NCBI RefSeq assembly: GCF_016924755.1
Contig: NZ_JAFFJX010000005.1
Span: forward strand, 434,001 to 498,000
Direction of reading: 5' to 3'
Origin: Longitalea arenae
GTDB taxonomy: Bacteria; Bacteroidota; Bacteroidia; Chitinophagales; Chitinophagaceae
DNA length: 64,000 bases
Part shown: positions 24,128 through 32,789 of the stretch, piece after piece
Numbering within the stretch: position 1 is the first letter of the stretch
How the letters are laid out: each line of letters opens with the position of its first letter
Notes under the pieces: generated by a model
Databases searched by the model: none
The model's input: only the letters and a program-made list of their open reading frames with translations
Told to the model about the DNA's origin: nothing
Translations under genes and position numbers: made by a program

Positions 24128-25441
24128 ATGACAGAAAGGCTATTGCAATACCTGTGGCAGTTCCAATATTATAATAAACAAAGCGCCATTCTCGACAATG
24201 GAGACACTTTCCAGGTCATTCATCCAGGGCGTTATAATACCAATCAGGGCCCCGATTTTCTCGAAGCAAAGATCAAAATAGAAGATACATTATGGGTTGG
24301 GCATGTTGAATTGCATCTCCGGACGTCTGACTGGTTCAGGCATGCGCATCAGTTAGACCGCAACTACGATAATGTGGTGTTGCATGTGGTGTGGGAGCAT
24401 GACCTGCCAGATAAGGACACCCGAATACCGGTTTTTTCCATGCAGTCGAATGTACCGATACTGCTGCTGGAGCAATATGAACACTGGATGAATAACAGCG
24501 GTTTTATTGCCTGCGGAAGCCAGATACGTGATGTGTCGCGGATCATCTGGATCTCGTGGCGCGAGCGGCTGCTGGCCGAACGTATGCAACGTAAATCGGC
24601 GATGGTCTTTGCTTTCCTGCTGCAATCGAACCAGCATTGGGATGAAAGCTTCTGGTGGCTGCTGGCCCGCAATTTTGGAGCCGTGCTGAATTTTGAACCC
24701 TTTGAGGCCATGGCCAGATCATTACCGCTCACCCTGCTGGCCCGTTACAGAAATAATTTACCTGTGCTGGAAGCGCTGTTACTGGGGCAGTGTGGTTTGC
24801 TGGAAGCAGATCTTTCAGGCGAATACCCGGCGATGCTGCAACGGGAATACCTGCATCTTAAAGCAAAGTTTCAGTTGCAGCCGGTAAGGCAACCTGTACA
24901 TTTTTTGCGTACGCGCCCGGTTAATTTTCCCACCATCCGCCTGGCGCAGCTGGCGAGGCTGATCCATGGATCAACACAGCTGTTTGCCTATATCAAGGAT
25001 ACAGTGCAGCTTAACGATGTAAGGAACTGGCTGGCAGTAACAGCCAGTGAGTTCTGGGATCAGCATTATACATTTCAGAAAACCTCGGGTCACCGGCCGA
25101 AAAAGCTGGGTAACCAAATGATAGATACGCTTATCATTAATACGGTAGTACCGGTTTTATTTGCCTACGGTTCATTGCACAATGAGGAACAGTACAAGAA
25201 CCGGGCGCTCAACTGGCTCGATGAGCTGGAACCTGAAATGAACGCCGTCACCAATGGTTATGCCGCGCTGGGTGTCGTTAACAAAAGCGCCTGCGATTCC
25301 CAGGCCCTGCTCGAATTAAAAAGCCGGTATTGCGACCCCCGCAAATGCCTTGATTGCGCCGTAGGCAATGCCTTGCTGAAAAGATCGGTCGCTGTTGGCC
25401 TGGAAACGAACAAAACCGGTTACCAGCAGGTCAGCCTTTAA
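24128..25441 (+). CDS. DUF2851 family protein
   Basis: 437 residues from the ATG giving MTERLLQYLWQFQYYN. The N-terminal QVIHPGRYNTNQGPDFLEAKI, LWVGHVELHLRTSDW and VLHVVWEHD segments are characteristic of DUF2851, a Bacteroidota/Chlorobi family whose N-terminal part resembles a nuclease fold (catalytic-type acidic and His residues in GPDF and HVELH). The C-terminus has a CDPRKCLDCAVG Cys cluster that could bind metal. Function is unproven. The gene follows an array-filled gap and precedes a glycosyltransferase. Confidence 0.85.
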   Translation: MTERLLQYLWQFQYYNKQSAILDNGDTFQVIHPGRYNTNQGPDFLEAKIKIEDTLWVGHVELHLRTSDWFRHAHQLDRNYDNVVLHVVWEHDLPDKDTRIPVFSMQSNVPILLLEQYEHWMNNSGFIACGSQIRDVSRIIWISWRERLLAERMQRKSAMVFAFLLQSNQHWDESFWWLLARNFGAVLNFEPFEAMARSLPLTLLARYRNNLPVLEALLLGQCGLLEADLSGEYPAMLQREYLHLKAKFQLQPVRQPVHFLRTRPVNFPTIRLAQLARLIHGSTQLFAYIKDTVQLNDVRNWLAVTASEFWDQHYTFQKTSGHRPKKLGNQMIDTLIINTVVPVLFAYGSLHNEEQYKNRALNWLDELEPEMNAVTNGYAALGVVNKSACDSQALLELKSRYCDPRKCLDCAVGNALLKRSVAVGLETNKTGYQQVSL

Positions 25442-25631
25442 CAATCCATCTAAGCCACCATATTATCCAGGTGAAGGTCCTGTAAAAGGGGCGTTCTTTC
25501 GCCTGGTTATGAGCTTCTTTGTGCCACGAACAATAATTTTTACAGCTGAAAAATCGCGTAAATGCTTTATTATTGCCGGATATCCTGGTTTGGGATAATC
25601 CGTTATTGGTGGTGAATCACTTTCAAAAAAT

Positions 25632-26384
25632 ATGATTAAAGGACAAAAAGTAGTAGTAGTGCTGCCGGCATATAATGCAGCCAAAACGCTTCGGCCAACC
25701 TATGATGAAATCGACAGATCGATTGTAGATGACGTGATCCTGGTGGATGACGCCAGTAAAGATGATACCATTGCAGTAGCCCGTGAGATCGGCATTCAAC
25801 ATATTATCCGGCACGAGAAGAACAAGGGTTATGGCGGCAACCAGAAATCCTGCTATAATAAGGCCCTGGAAATTGGGGCAGATATCGTCGTCATGCTGCA
25901 CCCCGATTATCAGTACACGCCTGCTTTAATAACGCCCATGGTATCACTGATCGCCAATAAGGTATATCCGGTGGTGCTCGGCTCACGGATCCTCGGCAAG
26001 GGCGCTTTAAAGGGCGGCATGCCGATGTACAAATACATCTTCAACCGGATGCTTACAATGACCCAGAATATTTTGATGGGTCAGAAATTGTCGGAGTACC
26101 ATACCGGCTACCGGGCTTATCATAAAGACGTTTTGCTGTCGATCCCATACCAGGATAATTCCGACGACTTTGTGTTCGACAATGAGCTGCTGGCACAGAT
26201 CTTTTTCAGAGGTTATGAAATAGCGGAGATCACCTGTCCTACCAAATATTTCGATGAAGCATCTTCCATTAATTTCAGGCGCAGTTCTATTTATGGAATG
26301 GGCGTTTTACGGGTAAGTCTGCAATATTTTTTGCATAAAGCAGGGATCGCTAAATTCAAATTGTTTAAGAAAATAAGTAAGTAA
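25632..26384 (+). CDS. Family 2 glycosyltransferase (DPM1-like)
   Basis: 250-residue GT-A enzyme using a nucleotide sugar. VVVVLPAYNAAKTL begins the Rossmann-like fold, ILVDDASKDDT binds the nucleotide, and HPDYQY and EYHTGYRAY complete the catalytic region. There is no C-terminal membrane anchor. The closest general type is dolichyl-phosphate-mannose synthase-like, loading a sugar onto a lipid carrier. The convergent membrane protein downstream has a GT-C look, so the two could form a donor-synthase/transferase pair, though they are on opposite strands. Confidence 0.9.
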   Translation: MIKGQKVVVVLPAYNAAKTLRPTYDEIDRSIVDDVILVDDASKDDTIAVAREIGIQHIIRHEKNKGYGGNQKSCYNKALEIGADIVVMLHPDYQYTPALITPMVSLIANKVYPVVLGSRILGKGALKGGMPMYKYIFNRMLTMTQNILMGQKLSEYHTGYRAYHKDVLLSIPYQDNSDDFVFDNELLAQIFFRGYEIAEITCPTKYFDEASSINFRRSSIYGMGVLRVSLQYFLHKAGIAKFKLFKKISK

Positions 26385-26389
26385 TTTAG

Positions 26390-26433
26390 CTAACAATACA
26401 AATGGGCCTGCAAGGGCCCATTTGTATTGTTAG
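26390..26433. terminator. Bidirectional terminator, perfect 19-bp stem
   Basis: The 19-nt left arm (26390-26408, centred on CAAATGGGCC) is followed by a 6-nt loop and an exact complementary right arm (26415-26433). It lies 5 bp after one stop codon and 13 bp before the convergent one. Confidence 0.85.
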
Positions 26434-26446
26434 TTGGAATTGTCGG

Positions 26447-27826
26447 TTATTTCATTTCCCATTTGGCAATGCGTTGCGACCAGCCTACGAGCAGGCTGTT
26501 ATGCGCCATATACAATAACATCAGCGGGAATATTTTAAACAATCCTCTTTTGGTTGAATTGTTCAGATCGAGCAGGGGTAAGAGGTAGCCCAGCAAGGGG
26601 AAACCCAGGTAAATGACCAGTACGGCATAGAGCCAGTTACGGGTGGTATTGTTCAACCTGCGTTTGATCACCAGTTCGAGCAGCAGCAGTCCAATGAACA
26701 GATAGATGAAATAGCCGTAATAGCCAACACCCGTATCACTGAAGATCAGTTGGCTGTTGATATCAGAAAAACGGGTAAAGAAGGGCGAGAGATCGCCAAG
26801 GTTCTTGTTTACCTGTCCCTGGATATTATACTGCACCGGCAGGTAGCGATTGATATAGATCGAAACGGAAATAATATACGCTAAAACAGAAGGAACCACA
26901 AAAAAGGCGCTGCTGATCAATCCTTTTACAATACCGGTCTTATTCTTCCAATGATACCAGACGATGGCGGGCACCATTAAACAGGCCAGGATAAGGGTCT
27001 CTGACCGGATATAGGTGGCAATGGCCATTAGCAAACCGGCAAATGAGAGGTAGTTGCGTTGCTGGTTCTGAAAAAATAAATACAGGAACCAGACCGACAG
27101 GAAGAAGAAGACGGCATTGCTATAGTCGAACAACACCATAAAGGTGTAAGCAAACATTTCGGGAATGGCCATAAAGAAGAGGACCAGCAATCCGGCAAAA
27201 ATGCGGTGGATGGTAAGGGTAAGCGCGTGGTATAAGAAAATGATAAAGCAGGCCACAATGGTGCTTAACCAAATCTGTCCGAATGCAAAGCCAGCATATT
27301 TATAAATGATCTGCAGGCAGGTGATATAGGGCGGTTTGAAAATATTGTTGGTCGATTCCAGGTTTACTGAAAATACCGAATTGATCATGGTCTTTTCGCG
27401 GATGGCGTATTCTGCGATCACTTCTGCGCCCGAAGTAAGGTCGCGGGGGGTAGGGGGAAAGTAAAAACAGCGCCAGGCACTCACAAATACAATGAAGATG
27501 ATCATCGCCACGAAAGGGATCTCGTATATTTTGATCTTAAAACGAGTGGTGCTCCAAAGTTCTTTTAAACGGGCCAGTCCCGATCTAAACTTAATATTTA
27601 AAAGGGCCGTTGCTGCTATTATCGAAATGAATATGTTAGCGGAGGTCAATGGAATAAAGGCCAGCTGTAAAATAAAAGGCATTACAGAAAAAACAGCTAC
27701 TCCTAATAATATGGCCAGGGAAATAAGCAGGCCGGGTTTCAGGTCTATTTTAAACAGGTTAATGAGGCCAAAACCTGCAATAAACTGTATGATCGTTAAA
27801 AGCAGAATGATCATTATGCCGCTCAT
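26447..27826 (-). CDS. Polytopic membrane protein, GT-C glycosyltransferase-like
   Basis: 459 residues with about ten hydrophobic segments. After the first four there is an extracytoplasmic loop, WRCFYFPPTPRDLTSGAEVIAEYA, holding acidic residues, and a further loop with STNNIFKPPYITCLQ. This arrangement resembles GT-C enzymes that use lipid-linked sugars, but I do not see a signature that proves it. It overlaps the preceding gene (27823-28413) by 4 nt, so the two are translationally coupled. Confidence 0.7.
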   Translation of the reverse strand: MSGIMIILLLTIIQFIAGFGLINLFKIDLKPGLLISLAILLGVAVFSVMPFILQLAFIPLTSANIFISIIAATALLNIKFRSGLARLKELWSTTRFKIKIYEIPFVAMIIFIVFVSAWRCFYFPPTPRDLTSGAEVIAEYAIREKTMINSVFSVNLESTNNIFKPPYITCLQIIYKYAGFAFGQIWLSTIVACFIIFLYHALTLTIHRIFAGLLVLFFMAIPEMFAYTFMVLFDYSNAVFFFLSVWFLYLFFQNQQRNYLSFAGLLMAIATYIRSETLILACLMVPAIVWYHWKNKTGIVKGLISSAFFVVPSVLAYIISVSIYINRYLPVQYNIQGQVNKNLGDLSPFFTRFSDINSQLIFSDTGVGYYGYFIYLFIGLLLLELVIKRRLNNTTRNWLYAVLVIYLGFPLLGYLLPLLDLNNSTKRGLFKIFPLMLLYMAHNSLLVGWSQRIAKWEMK

Positions 27827-28413
27827 AAGGAAATTTTGTATTTGTTAAATGCTGCAATCGTATCCAGTAAAGCCTGTTTATTGGTAACGGTGTCAAACAT
27901 CAGTCCGCCCCCTTTGGCGGTAATATACCAATTGGCTTTTGACGCTTCAGGACTGTTGGCCCAAATGGTCTTTAAACCGGAGAAATAATAGAATACGGCC
28001 GGCTCGGGCACATGAATGTTCAGGCCATGGGCGTTGAAATAATCGGTAGGCGGCACCAGTACCAATACTTTGTCGGCTGATCCTCTTTTTTCAAAAAAGC
28101 CGGCTACATTTTTGGCAAACAGGTAATCGGTTTGGTAGCGGGCCAGTTTTCGTTCTTCCAGGTCGAGGTTCAATTTCTGTTCTTTAAAATCTTCCCAATA
28201 GGGCATGATCCTTTGATCGAACCAGAATTTATTGGGGGTCAATCCGAAGAAGATCAGGAGCGCCATAATGGAAGTCACCAGTAAAATAAAGCCTTTAAAA
28301 CCATTGGTGGCGGCGGGAGCGGTTTGCCTGGCTGCAGGTTTGGCCGCTGGCGATGCTGGAACCGGTTGGGGACTGCTGGTGGTTGCAGTACGTGCAGTCT
28401 TCTTTTTCTTCAT
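27823..28413 (-). CDS. Single-span membrane protein, unknown function
   Basis: 196 residues. A Lys-rich start (MKKKKTARTA) and an Ala/Pro/Thr-rich stretch precede one membrane segment (FILLVTSIMALLIFFGL) and an outward domain of about 140 residues (YLFAKNVAGFFEKRG, VLVLVPPTDYFNAHG, WYITAKGGGLMFD). I do not recognise a family. It is the promoter-proximal partner of the polytopic protein (4-nt overlap), suggesting they act together, perhaps in surface glycan synthesis. Confidence 0.7.
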   Translation of the reverse strand: MKKKKTARTATTSSPQPVPASPAAKPAARQTAPAATNGFKGFILLVTSIMALLIFFGLTPNKFWFDQRIMPYWEDFKEQKLNLDLEERKLARYQTDYLFAKNVAGFFEKRGSADKVLVLVPPTDYFNAHGLNIHVPEPAVFYYFSGLKTIWANSPEASKANWYITAKGGGLMFDTVTNKQALLDTIAAFNKYKISL

Positions 28414-28604
28414 CTAAATGGTTTTATATTTTCAATGGCTGCTAAGCAGGATCTCAGGCTCCATATCTGCGCACACGCGTTTAACGCCTTGATCTTACAA
28501 ATATTATAACTTTTTATCAGGCTTCCGGGGACTATGCCGGAATAATTTCGGCAATTTTAAAAAAATAAAAACGAAAAATACCAAATGAAGGAAAATAAGC
28601 GGGA

Positions 28605-28835
28605 ATAAAAAAGAGGCGTCCGCCAGCTGGCGAATGCCTCTTTACCCAGTGTGATCATAGATATTGGTGGGTTCTTCCGGAATTGGAATCAATCTGTTGT
28701 TACCCCCTGGGGGTGGTTTTTCAAAGTGTATTTCTGAACTAAAACAAACAGCTATGCTCTATGCATAGCACAGAACTAATTTCTTAAACTATATGTATGT
28801 GGAACTGCTTTCTTCCTGGGTGGTACACAGCGCCT
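28605..28835 (-). ncRNA. Candidate terminated small transcript
   Basis: A gene-free stretch on the minus strand has an AT-rich TAGATTTTG word (one base longer than the -7 consensus) near 28840, a perfect 7-bp hairpin GCTATGC/GCATAGC at 28751-28769, ACCCAG near 28818 able to pair with CTGGGT near 28645, and a strong terminator at 28610-28643 followed by T6. The receptor gene upstream has its own terminator at 29123-29161, so this terminator would serve another RNA. Alternatively a 38-codon frame without a usual start ends at 28642. Confidence 0.3.
28610..28643 (-). terminator. Rho-independent terminator (minus strand), no assigned gene
   Basis: AAAGAGGC (28610-28617) pairs with GCCTCTTT (28636-28643) and encloses the palindrome CGCCAGCTGGCG. 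The minus strand continues with TTTTTTATT. It lies about 200 bp upstream of the start of the gene at 28413 and about 480 bp past the previous terminator. Confidence 0.75.
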
Positions 28836-29122
28836 ACAAAATCTAAGGTCGCGGATCGTTTTTCGACAGTATATGTGGATTTCCTCTTTTCTCACTAAAA
28901 TCATTCCTATCTCGTTGTTTCGAGAAAAAAATGTATATGATCAATAAATTTGGTTCGTTTAGTCACAAGCATTATGCCATCCTTTTTTCTCATTACAGGC
29001 GTTTCGCATATTCAATAAGTTGAACACTATTCATTTAGTTTTCATATACCTTATGCAGCCCCTGAAATGCCTGATAAAGCGCATGAACTATCTCTTTACA
29101 TTATCTTATCGGTTATAAAAAG

Positions 29123-29161
29123 AAAGCAGGTGTGCCTGATAAGGATTGGCACACCTGCTTT
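29123..29161 (-). terminator. Terminator of TonB-dependent receptor gene
   Basis: A perfect 14-bp stem: AAAGCAGGTGTGCC (29123-29136) with GGCACACCTGCTTT (29148-29161), 11-nt loop, then CTTTTTAT on the minus strand. It ends 25 bp downstream of the stop codon. Confidence 0.85.
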
Positions 29162-29186
29162 GTAGAACTAAATAACACGATCTTTA

Positions 29187-31631
29187 TTAATTCCAGGTGA
29201 AGTTGAGCGGTATATGCAGCTTAATGCCATAGTTCCTGCCCATATTGAACACACCGGTGCGGCCGGTTACATTATTAACTGCTGTGTATTTTAAACGGCT
29301 TAAATGGCTTTGCCAGGCAATATCGCCCAGGTTGTTTGCTGTAAAGCGAAGACTGAACAGCGTTTTTCCCTGCCGCACGATATCGCCGCCAATGCCGGCA
29401 TTGATGAGCCAGTAGCCTGGTGTGGCGGTTTCTGTAGCAAAACCGGTAAAAGGATGATCTTGTTTAAATGTATAATCACTCTCGATATCGAGACGCAGAT
29501 TACGTACCGTTTTTCCTTTGGGAAGCAGGCTTACGGCAAGGTCTGTGAAGAGCCGGGCAGCGGGAATGTTGGGAATATTCTTTGTGCCATCTACCGCTTC
29601 AGTAAATTGGGCCCGGGTATAAGAGAATGCATTTTTGAAGTGTAACCAGTCAAGCGGGTGGGGATGGATGTCAATGGCCAGTTCTGCACCATATAAATTC
29701 GCATCTTTCTGATCAAAACGATATACGGTCAACTCATCACCGGTTTCAGGATCGTTGAGGATTGAGTCGTTACCGGTACTGTTCAGCACTTTTTCATAAA
29801 AGATAAAATGATTGATATGGTTGTAGAACAGGCTGGTTTCCAGCGAAACGTGTTCAGAGTTCAGCTCGAAGCCGCCGTCTATCTGTAAACTGGTCTCAGA
29901 CTTCAGGTCATTGTCACCGACCTCGTACCGGTTTGTGCCTTCATGTGCGCCATTGCTGGCCAGCTCTGCGAGATTGGGCGCTCTGAAACCACGCGCCACA
30001 TTGAGCTTAAATGTGAGCAGCTCATTAGCGGCATAACTCAGCCCCACACTTCCTGATACATTGGAAAAATTACGGCTGAAGCCGGTGAATTTGGTCTCGT
30101 TATCAATATCCATCGCTTCCCCGTTCACGTGGCGGCTATCGAACCGGAGCCCGCCACTGAGCGACCATTTATTTTTATTGTAATGCGTGTATACAAAACC
30201 CCCAAGATCAAACAGATCGTAATCGGGAATAATCGCTTCCTCTGCCTTATTGGTATTGGTTTGCGACATACCGTTTACGCCGATCGTTGTTTTCCAGTAT
30301 TGGGTGGAAGGCAAATGCCAGCGCAATGCATAATTCACCGTTCTCAAATTGAACCAGGCTTTGGGAGTATTTGCTTCATCGGGATTGCCGTATTCCTGCC
30401 GCTGGTTTTGCTGATACCCTAAAGCCAGATCCAGGCTGCCTTTACCTACTGAAAAATTGTTCTCGGATAAGATCTTAAAGTGACGGATATGCTGGTATGG
30501 GATCTGGGGACTTATTTTCTTAAAATCGTCGTCGCTTGCAATGCCTTCATCTCCGCCAGGCAGGGCTTTCAGAAAGGCGCCTGTAGCACTGTCGCGATCG
30601 CCTTCCACCATACCAATGCGTTGGTCAAAATTACTTACCAGTAAATGGCTATAACCCCAGGAGCCGTTATAGCCGAGCATGCCGCCGAAATTCTGGTTAT
30701 AGAACTTCGAATTAAATACGCGGCCATCGTATTTATTCTTGTAATCCTCAGCGCCTTTGTATGAACCATATACATTCCAGCTAAACCCGTTCTTTGTGCC
30801 CGCCACATCGCCATAAAAACCGCGCAGCGCATTGTTGCTCTGGTATTCACTCAGGATGTTGGCGGTAATACGACCATCGGCAACCGGCCTTTGTGAAATG
30901 ATATTGATCACACCCGCCAATGCATCACTGCCATACATCAGGGAAGCAGGGCCCTTTAATACCTCTATACGTTGAATGCTGTAATCGTCTATTTCAATAC
31001 CATGTTCATCTCCCCATTGCTGGCCTTCCTGCCGCATGCCATCGTTGATGGTGACCACCCGGTTATAACCGAGGCCGCGGATAAAGGGTTTTGAAATGGC
31101 GGGGCCGGTGGACAAATTATTTACCCCCGGCACTGTTTTGGTCAACGCATCGATGGCATTGGTGGATGACACATTGAAAAGCTGTTCTTTCCTGATCACA
31201 TCTACTGGCTGGGGCGATTGCCTGATGCGGGTAGCAGCCGACACGCCGGTCACCGTAACTTCCTCATTTTCCACCACGGCTTCTTTGAGGGAAAAATCCT
31301 TTTGTGTTTCACCCTGTACGGGTACTGATTCAATAATAGAAGAGTAACCCCGGTAGGTGATCTCAACCAGGTATTTACCGGTATTTAGATTGGTAATGCG
31401 GTACATGCCTTTATCGTCTGAGATCGTTCCCTTCTTCAGGTCATGTACATAAATGCTGGCGCCCGGCAGGGGCTCGCCTGTTTTGGCATCGGTTATTTTG
31501 CCGGTCAACAAGCTGGCCACCGGCGCAGCAACAGGTACCGGTTGGTTACCGGGAGCAAGTTCCTGCTGGCTATAGCTATAAAAATGAATTAGAGAATATA
31601 TAAATGTAAGGATCGCACTTACTGATTTCAT
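29187..31631 (-). CDS. TonB-dependent receptor
   Basis: 814-residue outer-membrane active transporter from the ATG giving MKSVSAILTFIYS, which begins a signal peptide ending near YSYSQQ. A carboxypeptidase-like N-domain (ASLLTGKITDAKTGEPLPGAS) is followed by a plug (QPVDVIRKEQLFNVSS, VPGVNNLSTGPAISKPFIRG, IEVLKGPASLMYGSDALAGVINI) and a 22-strand-type barrel ending in HIPLNFTWN. This form, with GPASLMYGS and the MGRNYG end, resembles siderophore or metal receptors more than SusC. A small secreted protein with His and Cys clusters is encoded just upstream. Confidence 0.92.
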   Translation of the reverse strand: MKSVSAILTFIYSLIHFYSYSQQELAPGNQPVPVAAPVASLLTGKITDAKTGEPLPGASIYVHDLKKGTISDDKGMYRITNLNTGKYLVEITYRGYSSIIESVPVQGETQKDFSLKEAVVENEEVTVTGVSAATRIRQSPQPVDVIRKEQLFNVSSTNAIDALTKTVPGVNNLSTGPAISKPFIRGLGYNRVVTINDGMRQEGQQWGDEHGIEIDDYSIQRIEVLKGPASLMYGSDALAGVINIISQRPVADGRITANILSEYQSNNALRGFYGDVAGTKNGFSWNVYGSYKGAEDYKNKYDGRVFNSKFYNQNFGGMLGYNGSWGYSHLLVSNFDQRIGMVEGDRDSATGAFLKALPGGDEGIASDDDFKKISPQIPYQHIRHFKILSENNFSVGKGSLDLALGYQQNQRQEYGNPDEANTPKAWFNLRTVNYALRWHLPSTQYWKTTIGVNGMSQTNTNKAEEAIIPDYDLFDLGGFVYTHYNKNKWSLSGGLRFDSRHVNGEAMDIDNETKFTGFSRNFSNVSGSVGLSYAANELLTFKLNVARGFRAPNLAELASNGAHEGTNRYEVGDNDLKSETSLQIDGGFELNSEHVSLETSLFYNHINHFIFYEKVLNSTGNDSILNDPETGDELTVYRFDQKDANLYGAELAIDIHPHPLDWLHFKNAFSYTRAQFTEAVDGTKNIPNIPAARLFTDLAVSLLPKGKTVRNLRLDIESDYTFKQDHPFTGFATETATPGYWLINAGIGGDIVRQGKTLFSLRFTANNLGDIAWQSHLSRLKYTAVNNVTGRTGVFNMGRNYGIKLHIPLNFTWN

Positions 31632-31794
31632 AAATGAATGATTGAAACAGTCCGTATGGCCTGGTTGGATTAAATTGACTGATTGGTTGTTAAGGGAGCG
31701 GAGCACAGATGGCAACAGGCACTGGTGCAAACATCAAATTATTGATGGCTATACCAATACGAGACATGCTGCTACTGCGGGAACTCAGCGGAGC

Positions 31795-32121
31795 TCAGGC
31801 CAGCACGGGGGGAGCGCGAAGCGAATGAAAATACTTATATACCGCAGGGATGGAAAAAACAGGAGCGGCTTGCGGCGGATTCTTCACTGCAACCGGTGGT
31901 GTGATAGCCGGAACGGTCGTTTCTGTGAATGGCAGATTGAAATCGTTGATACAACCGCAGGCAAACTGTATTTCCTGGCTGGAAATGGGTTTTGATGGTG
32001 TATTATGTTTACCGGGCGCATGCAGCCAGTTGTGCAGGTGAAGGCTCATGCCCATCTTCTGGCTGAACAGCAGAATAAGTAAGACGGTGCTGAGCTTTGT
32101 TATAATACGCTTTCCGGTCAT
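31795..32121 (-). CDS. Small secreted His/Cys-containing protein
   Basis: 108 residues: a signal-like start (ITKLSTVLLILLFSQKMGM), then LHLHNWLHAPGKH with four His in 13 residues, an ACGC motif, a Pro-rich linker and the C-terminal VYKYFHSLRAPPVLA. I do not recognise a named family. It is 163 bp upstream of the TonB receptor on the same strand. The His and Cys clusters suggest metal contact, so a metal-uptake role shared with the receptor is plausible; this is inference. Confidence 0.6.
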   Translation of the reverse strand: MTGKRIITKLSTVLLILLFSQKMGMSLHLHNWLHAPGKHNTPSKPISSQEIQFACGCINDFNLPFTETTVPAITPPVAVKNPPQAAPVFSIPAVYKYFHSLRAPPVLA

Positions 32122-32166
32122 CAGTCACAAAAGTAGATAAATTTGCAACAACAGTACAAAAAATAA

Positions 32167-32356
32167 TGTGCTAATATGCTAATCAGCTAATGTGCTGATG
32201 CGCAGAAGGTAGTCTGCGCTTCGCGCCTCAGGCTTTAATGCAACTGCACAGCTGCTACAACTATAGACCTGCAAAAGATGTTCACCAAACCAGGTTATCA
32301 CCTGTATTTATTAGCACATTAGCACATCAGCAAATCAGCTAATCAGCAAATCAGCT
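32167..32356. repeat. TTAGCACATTAGC / AATCAGCAAATCAGCT words at HxlR gene end
   Basis: AATATGCTAATCAGCTAATGTGCTGATGC-type words at 32167-32202 and AGCACATTAGCACATCAGC plus AATCAGCAAATCAGCT words at 32310-32356. The final copy encodes the last two residues and the TGA of the HxlR regulator. Confidence 0.75.
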
Positions 32357-32698
32357 AATCCTGTTTTTCGCTCCCCAATCGCTCAGGCTGTTCAGCACGG
32401 CCTTGAGGGAATTGCCTTTTTCGGTGAGTTCATATTCTACGCGGGGAGGTACTTCAGCGTACACGAGCCGTTTAATGAGTCCGTCTTTTTCGAGCTCCCG
32501 CAACTGCAATACCAGCATGCGTTCTGTTACCTGCGGTATGGAGTCGCGCAGGGCGCTGTACCGCATTTTGCCATGGGTCAGGCGCCAGAGGATGGCCGGT
32601 TTCCATCTGCCGCCGATGGTGGAAAGCGTATAGGACATACCGCAATCCTTCTCCATTTGCTGTTTATTAAGGGTATTGGTTGAATTCTCCTTTCGCAT
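32351..32698 (-). CDS. HxlR-family transcriptional regulator
   Basis: 115-residue winged-helix DNA-binding protein. The HxlR layout is intact: conserved Cys19 in KDCGMSYTLSTIGGRWK, the recognition region RYSALRDSIPQVTERMLVLQLRELEKDGLI, and the wing RVEYELTEKG. In YodB/HypR-type relatives the N-terminal Cys senses quinones or disulfide stress. It is divergent from an SDR gene with 91 bp between start codons, so it probably controls both; a 7-bp inverted pair lies in the gap. Confidence 0.92.
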   Translation of the reverse strand: MRKENSTNTLNKQQMEKDCGMSYTLSTIGGRWKPAILWRLTHGKMRYSALRDSIPQVTERMLVLQLRELEKDGLIKRLVYAEVPPRVEYELTEKGNSLKAVLNSLSDWGAKNRIS

Positions 32699-32712
32699 TA
32701 CTTACATTTTTG

Positions 32713-32753
32713 ATAGTACCTAACAACATTTTATGTACCGGCAAATGTACTAT
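32713..32753. promoter_or_regulatory. Inverted ATAGTAC/GTACTAT pair in divergent promoter
   Basis: ATAGTAC at 32713-32719 and GTACTAT at 32747-32753 are exact inverted copies, centre to centre 34 bp, between the HxlR start and the -7 element of the SDR gene. They are candidate HxlR half-sites. Confidence 0.4.
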
Positions 32754-32761
32754 GCAGCCAA

Positions 32762-32769
32762 TAGTTTTG
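32762..32769 (+). promoter_or_regulatory. -7 element upstream of SDR gene
   Basis: TAGTTTTG matches TAnnTTTG exactly and ends 20 nt before the ATG at 32790. It rules against the longer upstream start at 32733, which would lie before the promoter. Confidence 0.55.
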
Positions 32770-32789
32770 CAAGCAATAAAAATGATAAC

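Noticed and set aside
28776-28904. 42-codon minus-strand frame rich in Arg and Lys inside the candidate small-RNA area
   Set aside because: Short, with biased composition and no visible ribosome-binding context; probably chance.
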